Assembly (NCBI GenBank): GCA_023334545.1
Contig: JAADVB010000003.1
Span: 114,317-178,316 of the forward strand
Reading direction: 5' to 3'
DNA: 64,000 nucleotides
Source: Salisapilia sapeloensis
Taxonomy: Eukaryota > Oomycota > Peronosporomycetes > Peronosporales > Salisapiliaceae
The notes beneath the pieces are model-generated. The model made no database searches. It saw only the letters and a list, made by a program, of their open reading frames with translations, and was not told the origin of the DNA. This document shows, in pieces, positions 9,939 through 20,524 of the stretch. The first letter of the stretch is position 1. Each line of letters starts with the position of its first letter. Both the position numbers and the translations under genes were made by a program.

Positions 9939-11539
9939 TCATTGGTATTTGATGGTGGTAGTTGGATGGATGGTTGGTACGAGTTGCTGGGAATGGAGAG
10001 GCATGGTCATTTCTTTCGTTGTCAGACGTTGCTGCGTTTGCTTGGATGTAGTCTCATCAGACGAAACTATCGACTCGTTGATACCTAGAGACGCATCGTT
10101 GGGTTGCCGAATTTCTTCCACGAGCTCATCATCTACCTTTCTTGATGCATCGTCTTCCAGCCATTGTTTCATACTACCAACTTGCACTTCTTCTTTGGGA
10201 TGTAAGAGCGCGAACTTGCCGACGACACCGATACCCAAGACCTTTTCAGGAATGAAATCTCCGCAAGACTAGTAAAACATACATTAGACGTTGTGGCAAA
10301 CAGAAATCGAGTAGGTTACCACATAGTTCTGTACCAGTAACTTGGTACAGGGATTTCCATTATGCTCTTGCAGGATCTTGATCGCTTCTGTGAACGGACG
10401 ATTATCGATGCGTCCGTCATTCACGGCGACAATGCAGTTATTAGACTGCACCTGAACCCAATCAATGTCTCCAGTCGCGTCATCGACCTTACCAATTCGT
10501 TTAAGCATGATACTTGGCTGGTCTATAAAGTCACATTCCGCTGTGCTCTCTACTTCCACTAGTCGCTCATACAGGTATAGTTCGAACTGGAAGATCTCTC
10601 CGACAGAGTCCTGGATCATAGCATTACACCCACTCGCGACCACTTGTCGACGCATAGCATTTATATCTAAGTTTTATAAGATAAAAGTATCGTCTATCAA
10701 GATATAGCGCTGGACGTACCGCTTTGGACGTAGACAAAGTGGATAAACGTATCACTCGGAATGTCATGAGAGTCGATCGTAATCTGGCTGTGACTACCTT
10801 TAGGTACGGCGTAGTAAGAAGTGGTTTGGAGCTCAGTCGAATCGTCTTCTGAAAAAATGAGTTGGATATAATCTCGATTTGAATGGTTTTCTGGCGCTGT
10901 TACGTCAATTGTAAGCTTCGCTCCGCGTTGCACTTGTGCTCCAAGGTCCAGTTGGATGATACCACTCGGTCGGAAGGCTAGTAGTTGAATGGAATAATCT
11001 GAGGAAGGCGTTCGACGTTGGAGACTGTATCGTATTCCTTCTACTAGATCGACGTGTTCCAAGAGATGACCTCTATTGAGCAGGTCTTGTGGCAACAGTC
11101 CGACATGATTCCGCACTGGTTCCGCGTTATATTCCAACAAAAGGTTTACGAGAGGGAAGCATGACGCATGACATGCATAATGAAGAGCTGTCCATCCTTT
11201 ATCATCTTGATGGTGGACATTCGCATTATACGACAAAAGTAGTGATAGGATTTCCATGCGTCGAGATACAGACGCATCGATCCGGCTTGAATCACCTTCA
11301 TCACTATCATCGTCACTACCACCCTCCTTCATCGTACTAGCCTTTTCCAATTCAGCATACCATTCATCATCTATTTCTTCTACTGGCGACATGCAATGAG
11401 CAATCGTCATGACCAGCGGCGTCCGTCCATTCTCATCCTCTTCTTCTACCTGTGCAGCCGTGCTGGACTTGAGCAGCAGTCGAATGACATCAATGTCACC
11501 TCGTGCACAAGCACTGTGCAGCGTCATGCTGTTCCCCAT
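9939..11539 (-). CDS. Ankyrin-repeat protein with PDZ-like C-terminal region
   Basis: Three exons: 10721 (or 10720)-11539, 10320-10666 and 9939-10268. The ankyrin part is clear: LHSACARGDIDVIRLLL at the start and KGWTALHYACHASCFPLVNLLLEYNA later, separated by an acidic insert. A beta-rich segment follows (residues about 195-280), then a stretch resembling a PDZ domain (ILQEHNG, IVAVNDGR). The last 90 residues are low complexity. The minus frame stays open for at least 25 codons upstream of the chosen ATG without another ATG, so an upstream exon is possible. Function unknown; the domains suggest a scaffold. Confidence 0.65.
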
Positions 11540-11767
11540 CGTCGTCAGGATATTGAGGGGAACGTCACTTGAGCGACTATTACGGATGGACGGTTTCGAA
11601 ATGGCTACACGATGCTCTAATTTTATTGAATAATATATTTATCTATTCGATGTGATTGGGTGAAAAGAGCTTCAAGTACTATCCGAACGCTGCTTTGTAA
11701 GTCGACATGTTATTTCGGTTTTATTTTTCATCCTCCGTTCGAATGTACTTGCCATACGCATCCAACG

Positions 11768-13789
11768 CTATGCCTGTCGTTGTTTCTTCCGCTCATGCGT
11801 CGAGTCACTTCCAGCAGACGGATGATAGAATCGAATTTCGTCAATCATCCGCTTGCGAATTTCATTCACATTTAACTTCTTCTCGTCAAAGTCCAATTGA
11901 ATCGTCTTCGGAGCAACAATTTCTTCTTCCAAAGATCGGATGCTACCGAGGTACGCATGGTTCAATGCCTCATCCAGCGTAATACGCTTTCGAGGGTTCA
12001 TCTGGAGCATGCGTGTCAACAGATCGATCGCAGAAGGCTCTGCGCCAGGATACATCTCCTGTAGATTCCTCTTCGGACGCTTCGGGAGACTACGCAAGTA
12101 CGTCTGGACATCCGGATCCGCAATTTCAGCAATATCCTCGTCATCCATAGTCCCTAGAACGTCCAAGATCGTATTCAATTGGTCGCGGCTATCTTGAGGG
12201 AGCATCTGACCTCCACCTGGACTCAGTGGGAAGCACGAGACGCCAGGGAAAAGAGGTTCTCGTTGCTGATGCGACGGTACACTGCTCTTTTGCATACTCA
12301 GTAGCTCAGCAAAGATACATCCGACGCTCCAGACGTCAATAGCAGCCGAGTAGTCATGATCTCGGAAGATAATCTCGGGCGCTCGATACCACCTCGTGAC
12401 AACATGCTCGGTGAGCTGTCGTTCAATACGATTCGATGGCGTTCGAGGGTGGATGCCAGCACAGCTAAGAGACTTGTCATTCGGCGTACTCCCGTCACTC
12501 TCTCGCTTTCGCTTTCTCCCAGACGTCGATGTCGATAGACTTCGAGCAAGTCCAAAATCACAGATCTTGGCAGCAACAGGAGACAAGTTCAAAAGCACAT
12601 TGGCTGGTTTTAAATCCCGATGGACAATCTCTGCAGAGTGCATGTACTTGAGCGCTTTCAGCAAGTCCAAGAGAAGCCAACGCAAGTGTTCAGCCGTGAG
12701 GAATTGAGGACTATGTAAGAGTTTCTCGAGATCAGAAGGAGAGTACTCGAGAACAACAAAGAGATCTTGGAAATTATCCAAGTCACGAGGTGCAATGATC
12801 TCGCGCATTTGCACAATGTTCGGATGACGCAATTGACGTACGATGCAGAGCTCTCGTAAGATACGTTTTGCGTCGACCGGGTCGGAGAAGACGTTCTGGA
12901 TGCGTTTGATCGCGACGAGCTCACCCGTTGCGACGTGCTTGCAGCGAATGACTTGGCCATAGCTGCCTTGGCCAAGCATACATTCGATGGCATAGGTCGG
13001 GGCGATTTCTCCCCAACCAGGAACCTTGGCTTCGTTATCCGACTGGACGCTTGGCGGTGCTGGCTCTGGCGTCGGATGGTTGTTGCTGCTAGATGCCATC
13101 GTCGTCTTAGCTCCGTCGAGAAGAGGATTGCTTCGATCCGTGATGGACGGCGTCGATGCACGTGACTTAGGCATGTGAGAGATGTCATGCGCGACCACGA
13201 GCATGCCTGGACCAGCCGCATTGGCCAGAAGAGGTGTGCAAGTGCACATAAGCGTGACTTTCCCGCCGCTCCGGTTCTTAAAATCCAGCACAGAGGCTGG
13301 GAGGGAGGATCCTTGTATGCATCGAGCGTGTGCGACGGATAGGAATGTGGCTGTCGCTGGAGGTACCATGAATTGTGCGTCCTGTAACAAGTTTCTCCCG
13401 GCCATTTCGTCTCGCGTACACCCTGTGAGCTCTGCAGCTGCGTCATTCCATAGGATAATACGCATATGCTCATCCATAACGAAGGAGACTGTCTTGGACG
13501 TGTAGAGCGACTTGCCGAGACTGGCTAGACTCTCTGAAGTCGATAGGTAGGACTCGACGGACGTAACAAAGTTGTGGACTTGGTGGGCATTGGACGCGAA
13601 TTCGAGGTTCTCGCCAATCGTTTGCTGTAGAAGAGACCTAATGACATTATGTCGAGGTTTACTCGACTCGTTTCGCGTTGAGTCCTTCGGTACCGGTCCT
13701 GAAAACGAATCTCTTTGAGATCCGTCCGAGCCAGTGTCGACGGACGGGTCAAACGTCACCGAGTACTGTGCTTTGCTCGTGCCGTTCAT
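11768..13789 (-). CDS. PAS-domain MAP-kinase-like protein kinase
   Basis: A single exon of 673 aa. Residues about 90-215 form a PAS domain (FVMDEHMRIILWNDAAAELTG). The kinase domain spans about 263-640 and has every catalytic motif: GQGSYGQV, the VAIK lysine, HRDLKPANVLL, DFGLA and RWYRAPE. The CMGC features and the block NPRKRITLDEALNHAYL point to the MAPK/CDK branch. The activation loop reads TEH just before VVTRWYRAPE, where a MAPK has T-x-Y, so the tyrosine is replaced by His. There is an insert in the activation loop rich in Lys/Arg/Ser. The PAS domain probably lets a ligand or redox state control the kinase (inference). Expected in cytosol or nucleus. Confidence 0.88.
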   Translation of the reverse strand: MNGTSKAQYSVTFDPSVDTGSDGSQRDSFSGPVPKDSTRNESSKPRHNVIRSLLQQTIGENLEFASNAHQVHNFVTSVESYLSTSESLASLGKSLYTSKTVSFVMDEHMRIILWNDAAAELTGCTRDEMAGRNLLQDAQFMVPPATATFLSVAHARCIQGSSLPASVLDFKNRSGGKVTLMCTCTPLLANAAGPGMLVVAHDISHMPKSRASTPSITDRSNPLLDGAKTTMASSSNNHPTPEPAPPSVQSDNEAKVPGWGEIAPTYAIECMLGQGSYGQVIRCKHVATGELVAIKRIQNVFSDPVDAKRILRELCIVRQLRHPNIVQMREIIAPRDLDNFQDLFVVLEYSPSDLEKLLHSPQFLTAEHLRWLLLDLLKALKYMHSAEIVHRDLKPANVLLNLSPVAAKICDFGLARSLSTSTSGRKRKRESDGSTPNDKSLSCAGIHPRTPSNRIERQLTEHVVTRWYRAPEIIFRDHDYSAAIDVWSVGCIFAELLSMQKSSVPSHQQREPLFPGVSCFPLSPGGGQMLPQDSRDQLNTILDVLGTMDDEDIAEIADPDVQTYLRSLPKRPKRNLQEMYPGAEPSAIDLLTRMLQMNPRKRITLDEALNHAYLGSIRSLEEEIVAPKTIQLDFDEKKLNVNEIRKRMIDEIRFYHPSAGSDSTHERKKQRQA

Positions 13790-14306
13790 AGCCTAGAGAT
13801 CAACACTTGATCGTTGCGTCTACTTATGGTTCGTTAGCAAGTGTTAAAGTGCGTTCGTGGCGGATGCATCTGCTTACAAAGAGCGAGGGCGTGATCACCT
13901 GGATTATCAGACTTTGTCCAGCAAACAAATCGTTCGCAAATGATAGGACAAGAGCGAGGGGTTTCCTTCAAGCAAGCAACTCGACAATGAACCTTGGACC
14001 TAAGTGGAGTTCCGAGGGAAGAAGGAGGGCGTCTGCTTTGACTTGAAAGCTCGCTTGACGTCCTTTTGGTGTTGTGCAGCGGTAATTTACGCTCCTGTCT
14101 CTCTCTAATTGTACACTCACAAGCCAATGAAAACGAAAAAAGGAAAACGGTTTCATAATCAACGAATCAAAATGCTACGCTCCTTGTAAATTATGATCGC
14201 CAGACTGCAAACAATTCCGATATAACATATCCGCCACGCGTTCTCGATCCTCAAGCGTTGCAGCATGCCTCTTGGAGGATAGGATGTGGTACTCGTCTTC
14301 TTGTGT
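13790..14306. other. Intergenic region between PAS kinase and MLH1
   Basis: About 500 bp. It must hold the promoter of the minus-strand PAS kinase gene. A CCAAT box lies at 14124-14128. A minus-strand frame, 13968 to about 14162, encodes a basic peptide of about 60 residues after an ATG, but I see no family and no supporting splice structure, so I do not call a gene. Confidence 0.4.
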
Positions 14307-16631
14307 CTAGCATCGTTCGAATATCTTGTAGAGGTTCGTGAGACTCGACACTGGTGTGATCATCTTCGTCTCGTTCAGTTCTCTCGGCGGCGTGAACGAC
14401 GGCTTCTTATAGGCTGGAAACAAGACGTGCTCCAGCACACTCGTCATGTGCTCCATGTCGTTTGGAAACCTCGTGTCTCCATACCAGTACGCTAGTACAG
14501 AAGCCACATCCCGGAAGCAGTCTTCCTCCTCTTCCCAGTTCACATCCGTCGCTAGTTGGAAGACAAACTCGGGTAGAGCATGGATCGACGGTTCGTACGT
14601 TTCCAAGAGCAGTGGAATTCCATGTAGCATGCCCTATCCAAGTCATTAGCTACCCTCTACATTAGATTAGAAAGCTACAGACTTGATCGTTAATGTCCAG
14701 TCCAAAGTATTCCTTCAGCATCGATCCTTTGGAAGCAAGTAACGTCTGAATCTCATCTGCCAATTGCTCTCGAGGTCCATCTTCCTCGTCATATCCGTTA
14801 TCTGGGTTCTTAAGCGCTTCCAGCACCAAGTCACGGATACTAAAAGCAGACGGGAGATCGAGTGACTGGGTCTCACCGAAGTATTCGATCACTCGTTCAT
14901 AAAAGTAGTGGAAAGCAATCTCTCGATGGCGAACGGCATACAGTTCTGTCTGGTGTTGAATCAAAGCAAAGTCACAGTTGATGACACCAACAAAAGTATG
15001 TGCTCGCAGCAACTGAGATACACGTTCACTCCGTTGTTGTCGGATCTGTTCCTTTAGATGCTGAACACTCGACAACTTTGGTTCACGAAGCGTTCGTGTG
15101 TTTCCTACCTCCTCATTCTCCATCTCCACATCTTCATCCGGCACCTCATCTGCCTTTCGCTTTCGAGCGCTACGCCTAGGTTCTGTGTCGTCTGTTGTTT
15201 GTAAGAAAGTCAATTTAGACTGCTGAGAGTCGAGGAAGTAGTACTTGTCCATCGTATTCACACGATGATCTGTTCGAACGAGTTTATTTGGAGCTTTCGC
15301 AGGTGCTCGCTTCTTGGACGTTTGACTCAAGTCAATTGATTGTGTTGGTGTCGATAGTTCGGTGCTAGATGTACTCGATACACTGTCCTGTTCGTCTGGT
15401 TGCGGTTCACTGCGTTCCACTGGCAGTTGTGTCTGGAGCATAGTAGTGATGGATTGAACGGGAAAGCTTCTACTTTCATTACATCCTTTCAAACGTGTCT
15501 CCATGGCTTGTGTAATAGACTCTATGATGTCGTCTTCGTATAGAAAGTGGACTTCTCGCTTTGTCGGATGGACATTCACGTCGACATTGGATGGAGGTAG
15601 GTCGATACTCAAGTAGATGAATGGATGTGTGTGCTTTGGAAGATAGAGCGAGTAGATGTAATCACAAGCTCTCTTCAGCGCTGGACAATCGACCAGTCGA
15701 TTGTTGATAAAGAGGATAAAGTGGCTCTTTTTCATACTATTAATATGTTAATTGGGTGCATACAAAGAGTTGAAAGAGGTATTTACTTGTAATTGGCGTT
15801 GCTGATAAGTCCTTTGACGTGATGTTCATGGTGATTCGCATTATCAGCTTCGTCTTGCTCGAATGCAAGTAACTCATCCGCTAGCTTTCGGCCATAAATG
15901 ACTCGAATCGCATCCAACTGACTAGATGCCTGTGTCGTACTCACGTCACACGAGCTCTCACGATACTATCGACTATGGCATAAGTCCATTTTCTAGTTAG
16001 AAGGTAGAGATAGACGTACCTTTTTGCAGACAAAGCCGATGTTAGACGCAGCATAATGGACAGCATACTTTTGGACGACGTCGATAATACGTTGGTACTG
16101 CTCTGACGTGTTCTTAAGCGCCTGTTTTCTCGTATGCAAGTTATAGAATAGATCCTCCACGACAATCTGTGTCCCGTCATTACCTGCACAAGGCACAGGG
16201 TCTTTCGAACCTCCAGGTCGTTTCGCTGTTAGCTTACCATCTCTATAGGAAGCCTTATAGGCACACTGTTCGTCCTTTGTTTTCGACGTTATCGTGACGT
16301 GGGCGACGTGGGAGATACTCGCAAGAGCTTCACCACGGAATCCGAATGACGCGATTTCACGCAAGTCTTCAAACGTTCGCAATTTACTCGTAGTAAACCT
16401 CTCACAGACAAGTTCCAAGTCTGCTTTTCGAATACCATGTCCATTATCCTGTATCTGTAGTAACTTCAGTCCTCCTTGACTAGCTGTGATGGAGATATGA
16501 GTAGCTCCGGCATCGAGACTATTTTCCAATAGCTCCTTTAAAGCATTTGCTGGTCGATGGATCACTTCACCTGCTGCAATTCGGTTGATAACTTCCGGAC
16601 GAAGGCGTTCGATAGGAGTAGAAGTAGACAT
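14307..16631 (-). CDS. MLH1: DNA mismatch repair protein MLH1
   Basis: Four exons: 16020-16631, 15787-15965, 14683-15736 and 14307-14633; 2172 nt, 723 aa. The GHKL ATPase N-terminus is complete: [25 protein letters not shown]. The transducer domain carries [15 protein letters not shown]. The C-terminal MutL dimerisation domain ends in the conserved FERC, which in MLH1 completes the partner's endonuclease site. Mlh1 pairs with Pms-type proteins in the nucleus to act after MutS recognition. Splice junctions restore conserved sequence (for example NANYNMKKSHF across exons 2-3). An in-frame upstream ATG at 16709 would add 26 residues; the family start favours 16631. Confidence 0.95.
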
Positions 16632-16943
16632 CCTCTTTCGCTTCTTCTCGAGAGCTTTGATCGTTGTGATCGTGGACTGTCCGAGGCATAAATGGCGGGA
16701 AATGCACATTTGCAAATTCAGTTGTACATTTGCAATGCACGTACTCAAGGTGGCGAAAGGGTCCAAGGCTCTCTTTGACTGTGTGCTCGTGGAAGAAGTA
16801 CTGGAGGAAGATTTGGCTCGATATCAGCACGGACATGACGTTTTAAAGAGGCTGGAGTAAATTGCATGTACAGCGAGGATGATGGAGATAACTGCTAATG
16901 AGACCGTAGTGTAAACGAGGTTTGTATCAGTAAGCGATTGAGC

Positions 16944-17615
16944 ATGGACATTTTGGAAGGCATGGTTGCTCAGTCATCCGTAAAGGTACTTGCTTTAAAC
17001 TACTAGTGAGTTGAGATCTATTAAGGATGTGAACTTGGCAGCCGGTCGAATGCTTGGTCGAACCAGTCGCAGCTCATGAGACTGCGTTTCGTAATCTAGG
17101 CCACGATCTACTCCAACGCAAGCGAGTACTACTCTGTTGATTTAAGAGGTATAGAGCAACTGATGACATCTATTAGGCTGGTGTCGCTCTAGTGAGCAAT
17201 GGGAGGATGCTACTCTTCATTCCTCTTCGCGATTACAAGGACCGATACATGCGGTGCATGCTTCTGCAGGAAGGACAGAAGGACTATGCTACCGCTAATA
17301 GCTCAACACATATGAGCGATGTATGTGTTCATAACTTATGCCTAGTTGATGCTAGTAGATGATGATATAATGTCTATAGGCGACCGACAGGGTGAATGTT
17401 ATTGAAAGTATTTCTTCAAGCACACCAGTAGCGTATGATGAGGGATCATCCAACGATCCTTATGCGGAACTGAGGTCATTATCATCGTACAACGTATATT
17501 TCAAAGCGCAAAGCTGATTGTTCTGTGTAGAAACCAAGTAGAAGATATGCATGTGTACCAGTACAACATGCTATGGCAGTGGATGTCGCCCAACAAATTC
17601 GACGACAATCATTAA
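16944..17615 (+). CDS. Five-exon small protein, unknown function
   Basis: No long single ORF covers this gene. Exons 16944-16985, 17042-17125, 17177-17320, 17380-17474 and 17531-17615 join in frame into 149 aa, with introns of 51-59 nt. If the last intron (donor GTCATT, the weakest) is not used, the protein ends at 17517 with 135 aa. The middle holds a hydrophobic block (VALVSNGRMLLFIPL) followed by a basic helix; the tail is Ser/Asp-rich and then ends in a Trp/Met/Tyr-rich segment. I recognise no family. The consistent intron size and phases support a real gene. Confidence 0.6.
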
Positions 17616-17882
17616 GACAATACAAGTTCACCAGATATAAGATCCATTTCAGTCACAAAAGCACCGAGCACAATGAATATCAATGCCTTGATGTTCTGCT
17701 ACGATTACCACGCCATATCAAGAGGATAAACATATCCAGATTGATGAGAAAGCTCCTGCTTCTATTCTTTTACGACAGATAAAGTCAAGTAGAGACCAAG
17801 ACAGAACTTCAATGTCAGTGTGGGAGATCTTTTATTTACACCAGTCCACAATCTTTGTATTGTGAGAACAGAAGTGCTATAT

Positions 17883-19573
17883 CTATTCCTGACGCAGTTT
17901 CTCCATGTCCTTGACTTCCTTCGGCACCTGGTGCGTCAAGATTTCAAGTCCATTCTTACCGATCTATCCATATACACCATTTATTAGTCTACTAAAGATT
18001 AAAGACTCGAGGGATATGATACATACCGCTACATCATCCTCAATACGGATGCCAATGCCACGTAATTCCGCTGGAATAGATTCGTCATCCTTGGGAAGGT
18101 AGATGCCGGGCTCTACCGTGATGACCATGCCAGGTTGCAACGCCACGCCACGAGACATGTTGGACGTATCATGGACATCCATACCGAGGTAGTGTCCAAT
18201 GTGCGTCGGATTGTACTTTCGGAACGCTTGTGTCTCCGAGTGAGAGGTGCCGGTCGATTTGAGGATACCAAACTCACGCATGCGTTCTGCCATGAGCTTG
18301 ACAGAGTACTGGTGGAGCATGTCTAGACTTAGTTGTTCACCAGTTTCAATACAAGAGCGTAGATGATCTAAACTCTGCTTCTGAACGTCTAGTACGAACT
18401 CATACAACTGCGTCTGTGCGTCCGTCCAGTCGCCATTGGACGACCATGTGCGCGTGATGTCGCTCAAGTATCCTCCAGACACTTCACATCCGGCATCCAC
18501 GAGCACGAGTTCAGACGGATTGATCATCTGACGTTTTGAGAGGTAGTGGATGACAGCAGCATTGGAGCCAGCGCCTACGACGCACGGGAAAGAATTCCAG
18601 AGCGCACCATTGCGTTTGCATGTGCCTTCAAACTCCCCAGCCAGTGCCATCTCAGGAATTCCTGGCTTAGTTGCTTTCATCATTTCGATAAAACCTTTGC
18701 TACCAACGTCAGCAGCGAAACGCATGCGTTCTAGCTCTGCCTCAGACTTGATGATACGTAATTGTTCAGGGAAGACGTCGCCATTGTACAGCTTGCCACG
18801 GATGTCTTTCGTGGCGTTGATAAAGGAGGAAGGGAAGGCACCATTGGCATCCGCTCCGACGACAAAAACCTGTTTCATGTTGTTGACTAACTTGCCGAGC
18901 TGCGTGCCGAGAGACGATAGCTGGTACGCGTCATCGGCACCAAAGTGCTCTTTGGCAGCATCGAGGCCAGTCCTGGCGCCGTCCCATTGCTCACTGCAGA
19001 TATGTGTGTTAGATGGACGATAAGAGAGGAGGGAGAGATAGCGGCAACCTGTGAGCATCACGAGGTCGGACGAAGAGGACGAAGCTCGTCTTGCCTTGGG
19101 ATTTCAGGAACACGGCGTGAGCATCCGGTTCTTCTAGACCCGTGAGGTAGAGGAAGTTGGAGCTTTGACGGAATTCGTACGGAATGTCATTCGTCATGTA
19201 CTTGACGGAAGCTCCGTTCACCTGATTGATAGGCATAAGCTAACAAATTCTACTTCGTATTGATCTAGCGACAGTACAATAAGTGCCGAGTCATCCGGTA
19301 AAACTTGAAAAAGGTTCTCTCGACGTTGCTGAAACTCTTCCTTTGGCAAATCTACCAATACACAAGCATCATGAGCTTTAATGCCTACTCCTTCTGATGA
19401 TAATCTTTTATATCGACTCTACCAGGGAAGAGATGACCGTTTGGTGCAGCAAATGGATTGCTAGCTGACGAGAATGCTCTCAATTTGCTTTGAGGAAAGC
19501 CTTTAGTATTACCAATCGACCGTGCGGCCGACGATACCCGTCCTACCTGTCGGATCCACTTCCCAATACGCAT
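17883..19573 (-). CDS. XPNPEP3: Mitochondrial Xaa-Pro aminopeptidase (aminopeptidase P3 / Icp55 type)
   Basis: Five exons: 19423-19573, 19278-19384, 19049-19221, 18027-18993 and 17883-17963; 1479 nt, 492 aa. The N-terminus (basic, Ser/Ala-rich, no acidic residues) is a mitochondrial presequence. Family blocks include YMTNDIPYEFRQ, LVDAGCEVSGGYLSDITRTW, THIGHYLGMDVHD, VITVEPGIY and GIRIEDD. These supply the two Asp, one His and two Glu metal ligands of the pita-bread fold. In yeast the homologue Icp55 trims one residue from proteins after presequence cleavage. The first intron is only 38 nt with a GTAGAG donor. The gene shares a short divergent promoter with NSA2. Confidence 0.92.
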
Positions 19574-19741
19574 GATTCTTTAGCTGTCCGTCAGAACCGA
19601 GCGTTTATTATTCACCAATCATATGTCTCTTCTATATAATAACATCCAATCAGAACTTTCAAAGTGCGGCATCCAGTTATCTGCACAACGCTAATTGCCA
19701 GCAAGTCGAGGCAGAAGGCATCGTTGTAGAGGAGAGGAAAG
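19574..19741. promoter_or_regulatory. Divergent promoter XPNPEP3 / NSA2 with two CCAAT boxes
   Basis: Only 168 bp separate the two ATGs. The plus strand carries CCAAT at 19615-19619 and 19646-19650. These are the classical NF-Y site, usually found 50-100 bp upstream of transcription starts, and both lie where they could serve either gene. The assignment is inference from motif and position. Confidence 0.5.
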
Positions 19742-20524
19742 ATGCCGCAGCATGAGCACATGGAGATGCATCGCAAGCGCTACGGCGTTCGGCTCGACAG
19801 AGCTGAAAAGCAGCGTAAGAAGGAAGCTCGACAAGTCCACAAACGCTCGCAATTCGCTCAGAAGGTCCATGGACTGCGAGCCAAGTTGTACAACCAGAAG
19901 CGTTTCAAGGAGAAGGCTGCAATGAAGAAGACGTTGGCGATGCACCAGGAGCGTACGAATAAGCATGGTAATGATGATGCAGTGCCGGATGGTGCTGTAC
20001 CGTCCTACCTGCTTGATCGTGAAGGCGTGTCGAGAGCCAAAGTCTTGTCGAACACAGTCAAGCAGAAGCGAAAGGAGAAAGCCGGCAAGTGGGAGGTGCC
20101 TGTGCCCAAGGTGAAGCCGATCGCTGATGACGAGATGTTTAAGGTGCTTCGATCAGGAAAGCGACGGAACAAGAGCTGGAAGCGTATGATTACGAAGGCA
20201 ACGTTTGTCGGTGAAAACTTCACGCGTAAGCCGCCAAAATACGAGCGCTTCATCCGTCCCGCAGCCATGCGCTTTAAGAAGGCGCACGTGACACATCCAG
20301 AGTTGAAGACGACGTTCCAACTCGACATTTTGGGTGTAAAGAAGAATCCACAGAGCCCGTTGTACTCGCAATTGGGCGTCATGACGAAGGGAACGGTGAT
20401 CGAGGTCAACGTGAGTGAGCTAGGACTCGTGACAACGTCAGGAAAAGTCGTGTGGGGAAAGTATGCTCAAGTAACCAACGTCCCGGAGAATGACGGATGC
20501 GTCAATGCCGTGCTTTTGGTCTAG
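19742..20524 (+). CDS. NSA2: Ribosome biogenesis protein NSA2
   Basis: A single exon of 260 aa, the exact length expected for the family. It opens [15 protein letters not shown] and continues with the strongly basic [14 protein letters not shown]; the C-terminal eS8-like half includes [19 protein letters not shown] and ends [19 protein letters not shown]2 is a pre-60S assembly factor acting in the nucleolus and nucleoplasm on 27S rRNA processing. All parts are intact. Confidence 0.96.
   Translation: MPQHEHMEMHRKRYGVRLDRAEKQRKKEARQVHKRSQFAQKVHGLRAKLYNQKRFKEKAAMKKTLAMHQERTNKHGNDDAVPDGAVPSYLLDREGVSRAKVLSNTVKQKRKEKAGKWEVPVPKVKPIADDEMFKVLRSGKRRNKSWKRMITKATFVGENFTRKPPKYERFIRPAAMRFKKAHVTHPELKTTFQLDILGVKKNPQSPLYSQLGVMTKGTVIEVNVSELGLVTTSGKVVWGKYAQVTNVPENDGCVNAVLLV

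Noticed and set aside
12658-13473. 271-codon minus frame inside the PAS kinase
   Set aside because: Alternate frame of the same strand; it lacks motifs, while the other frame has all kinase and PAS blocks.
13834-14162. Two minus frames between the PAS kinase and MLH1
   Set aside because: One starts at TTG; the other has an ATG but no recognisable domain and no splice partner.
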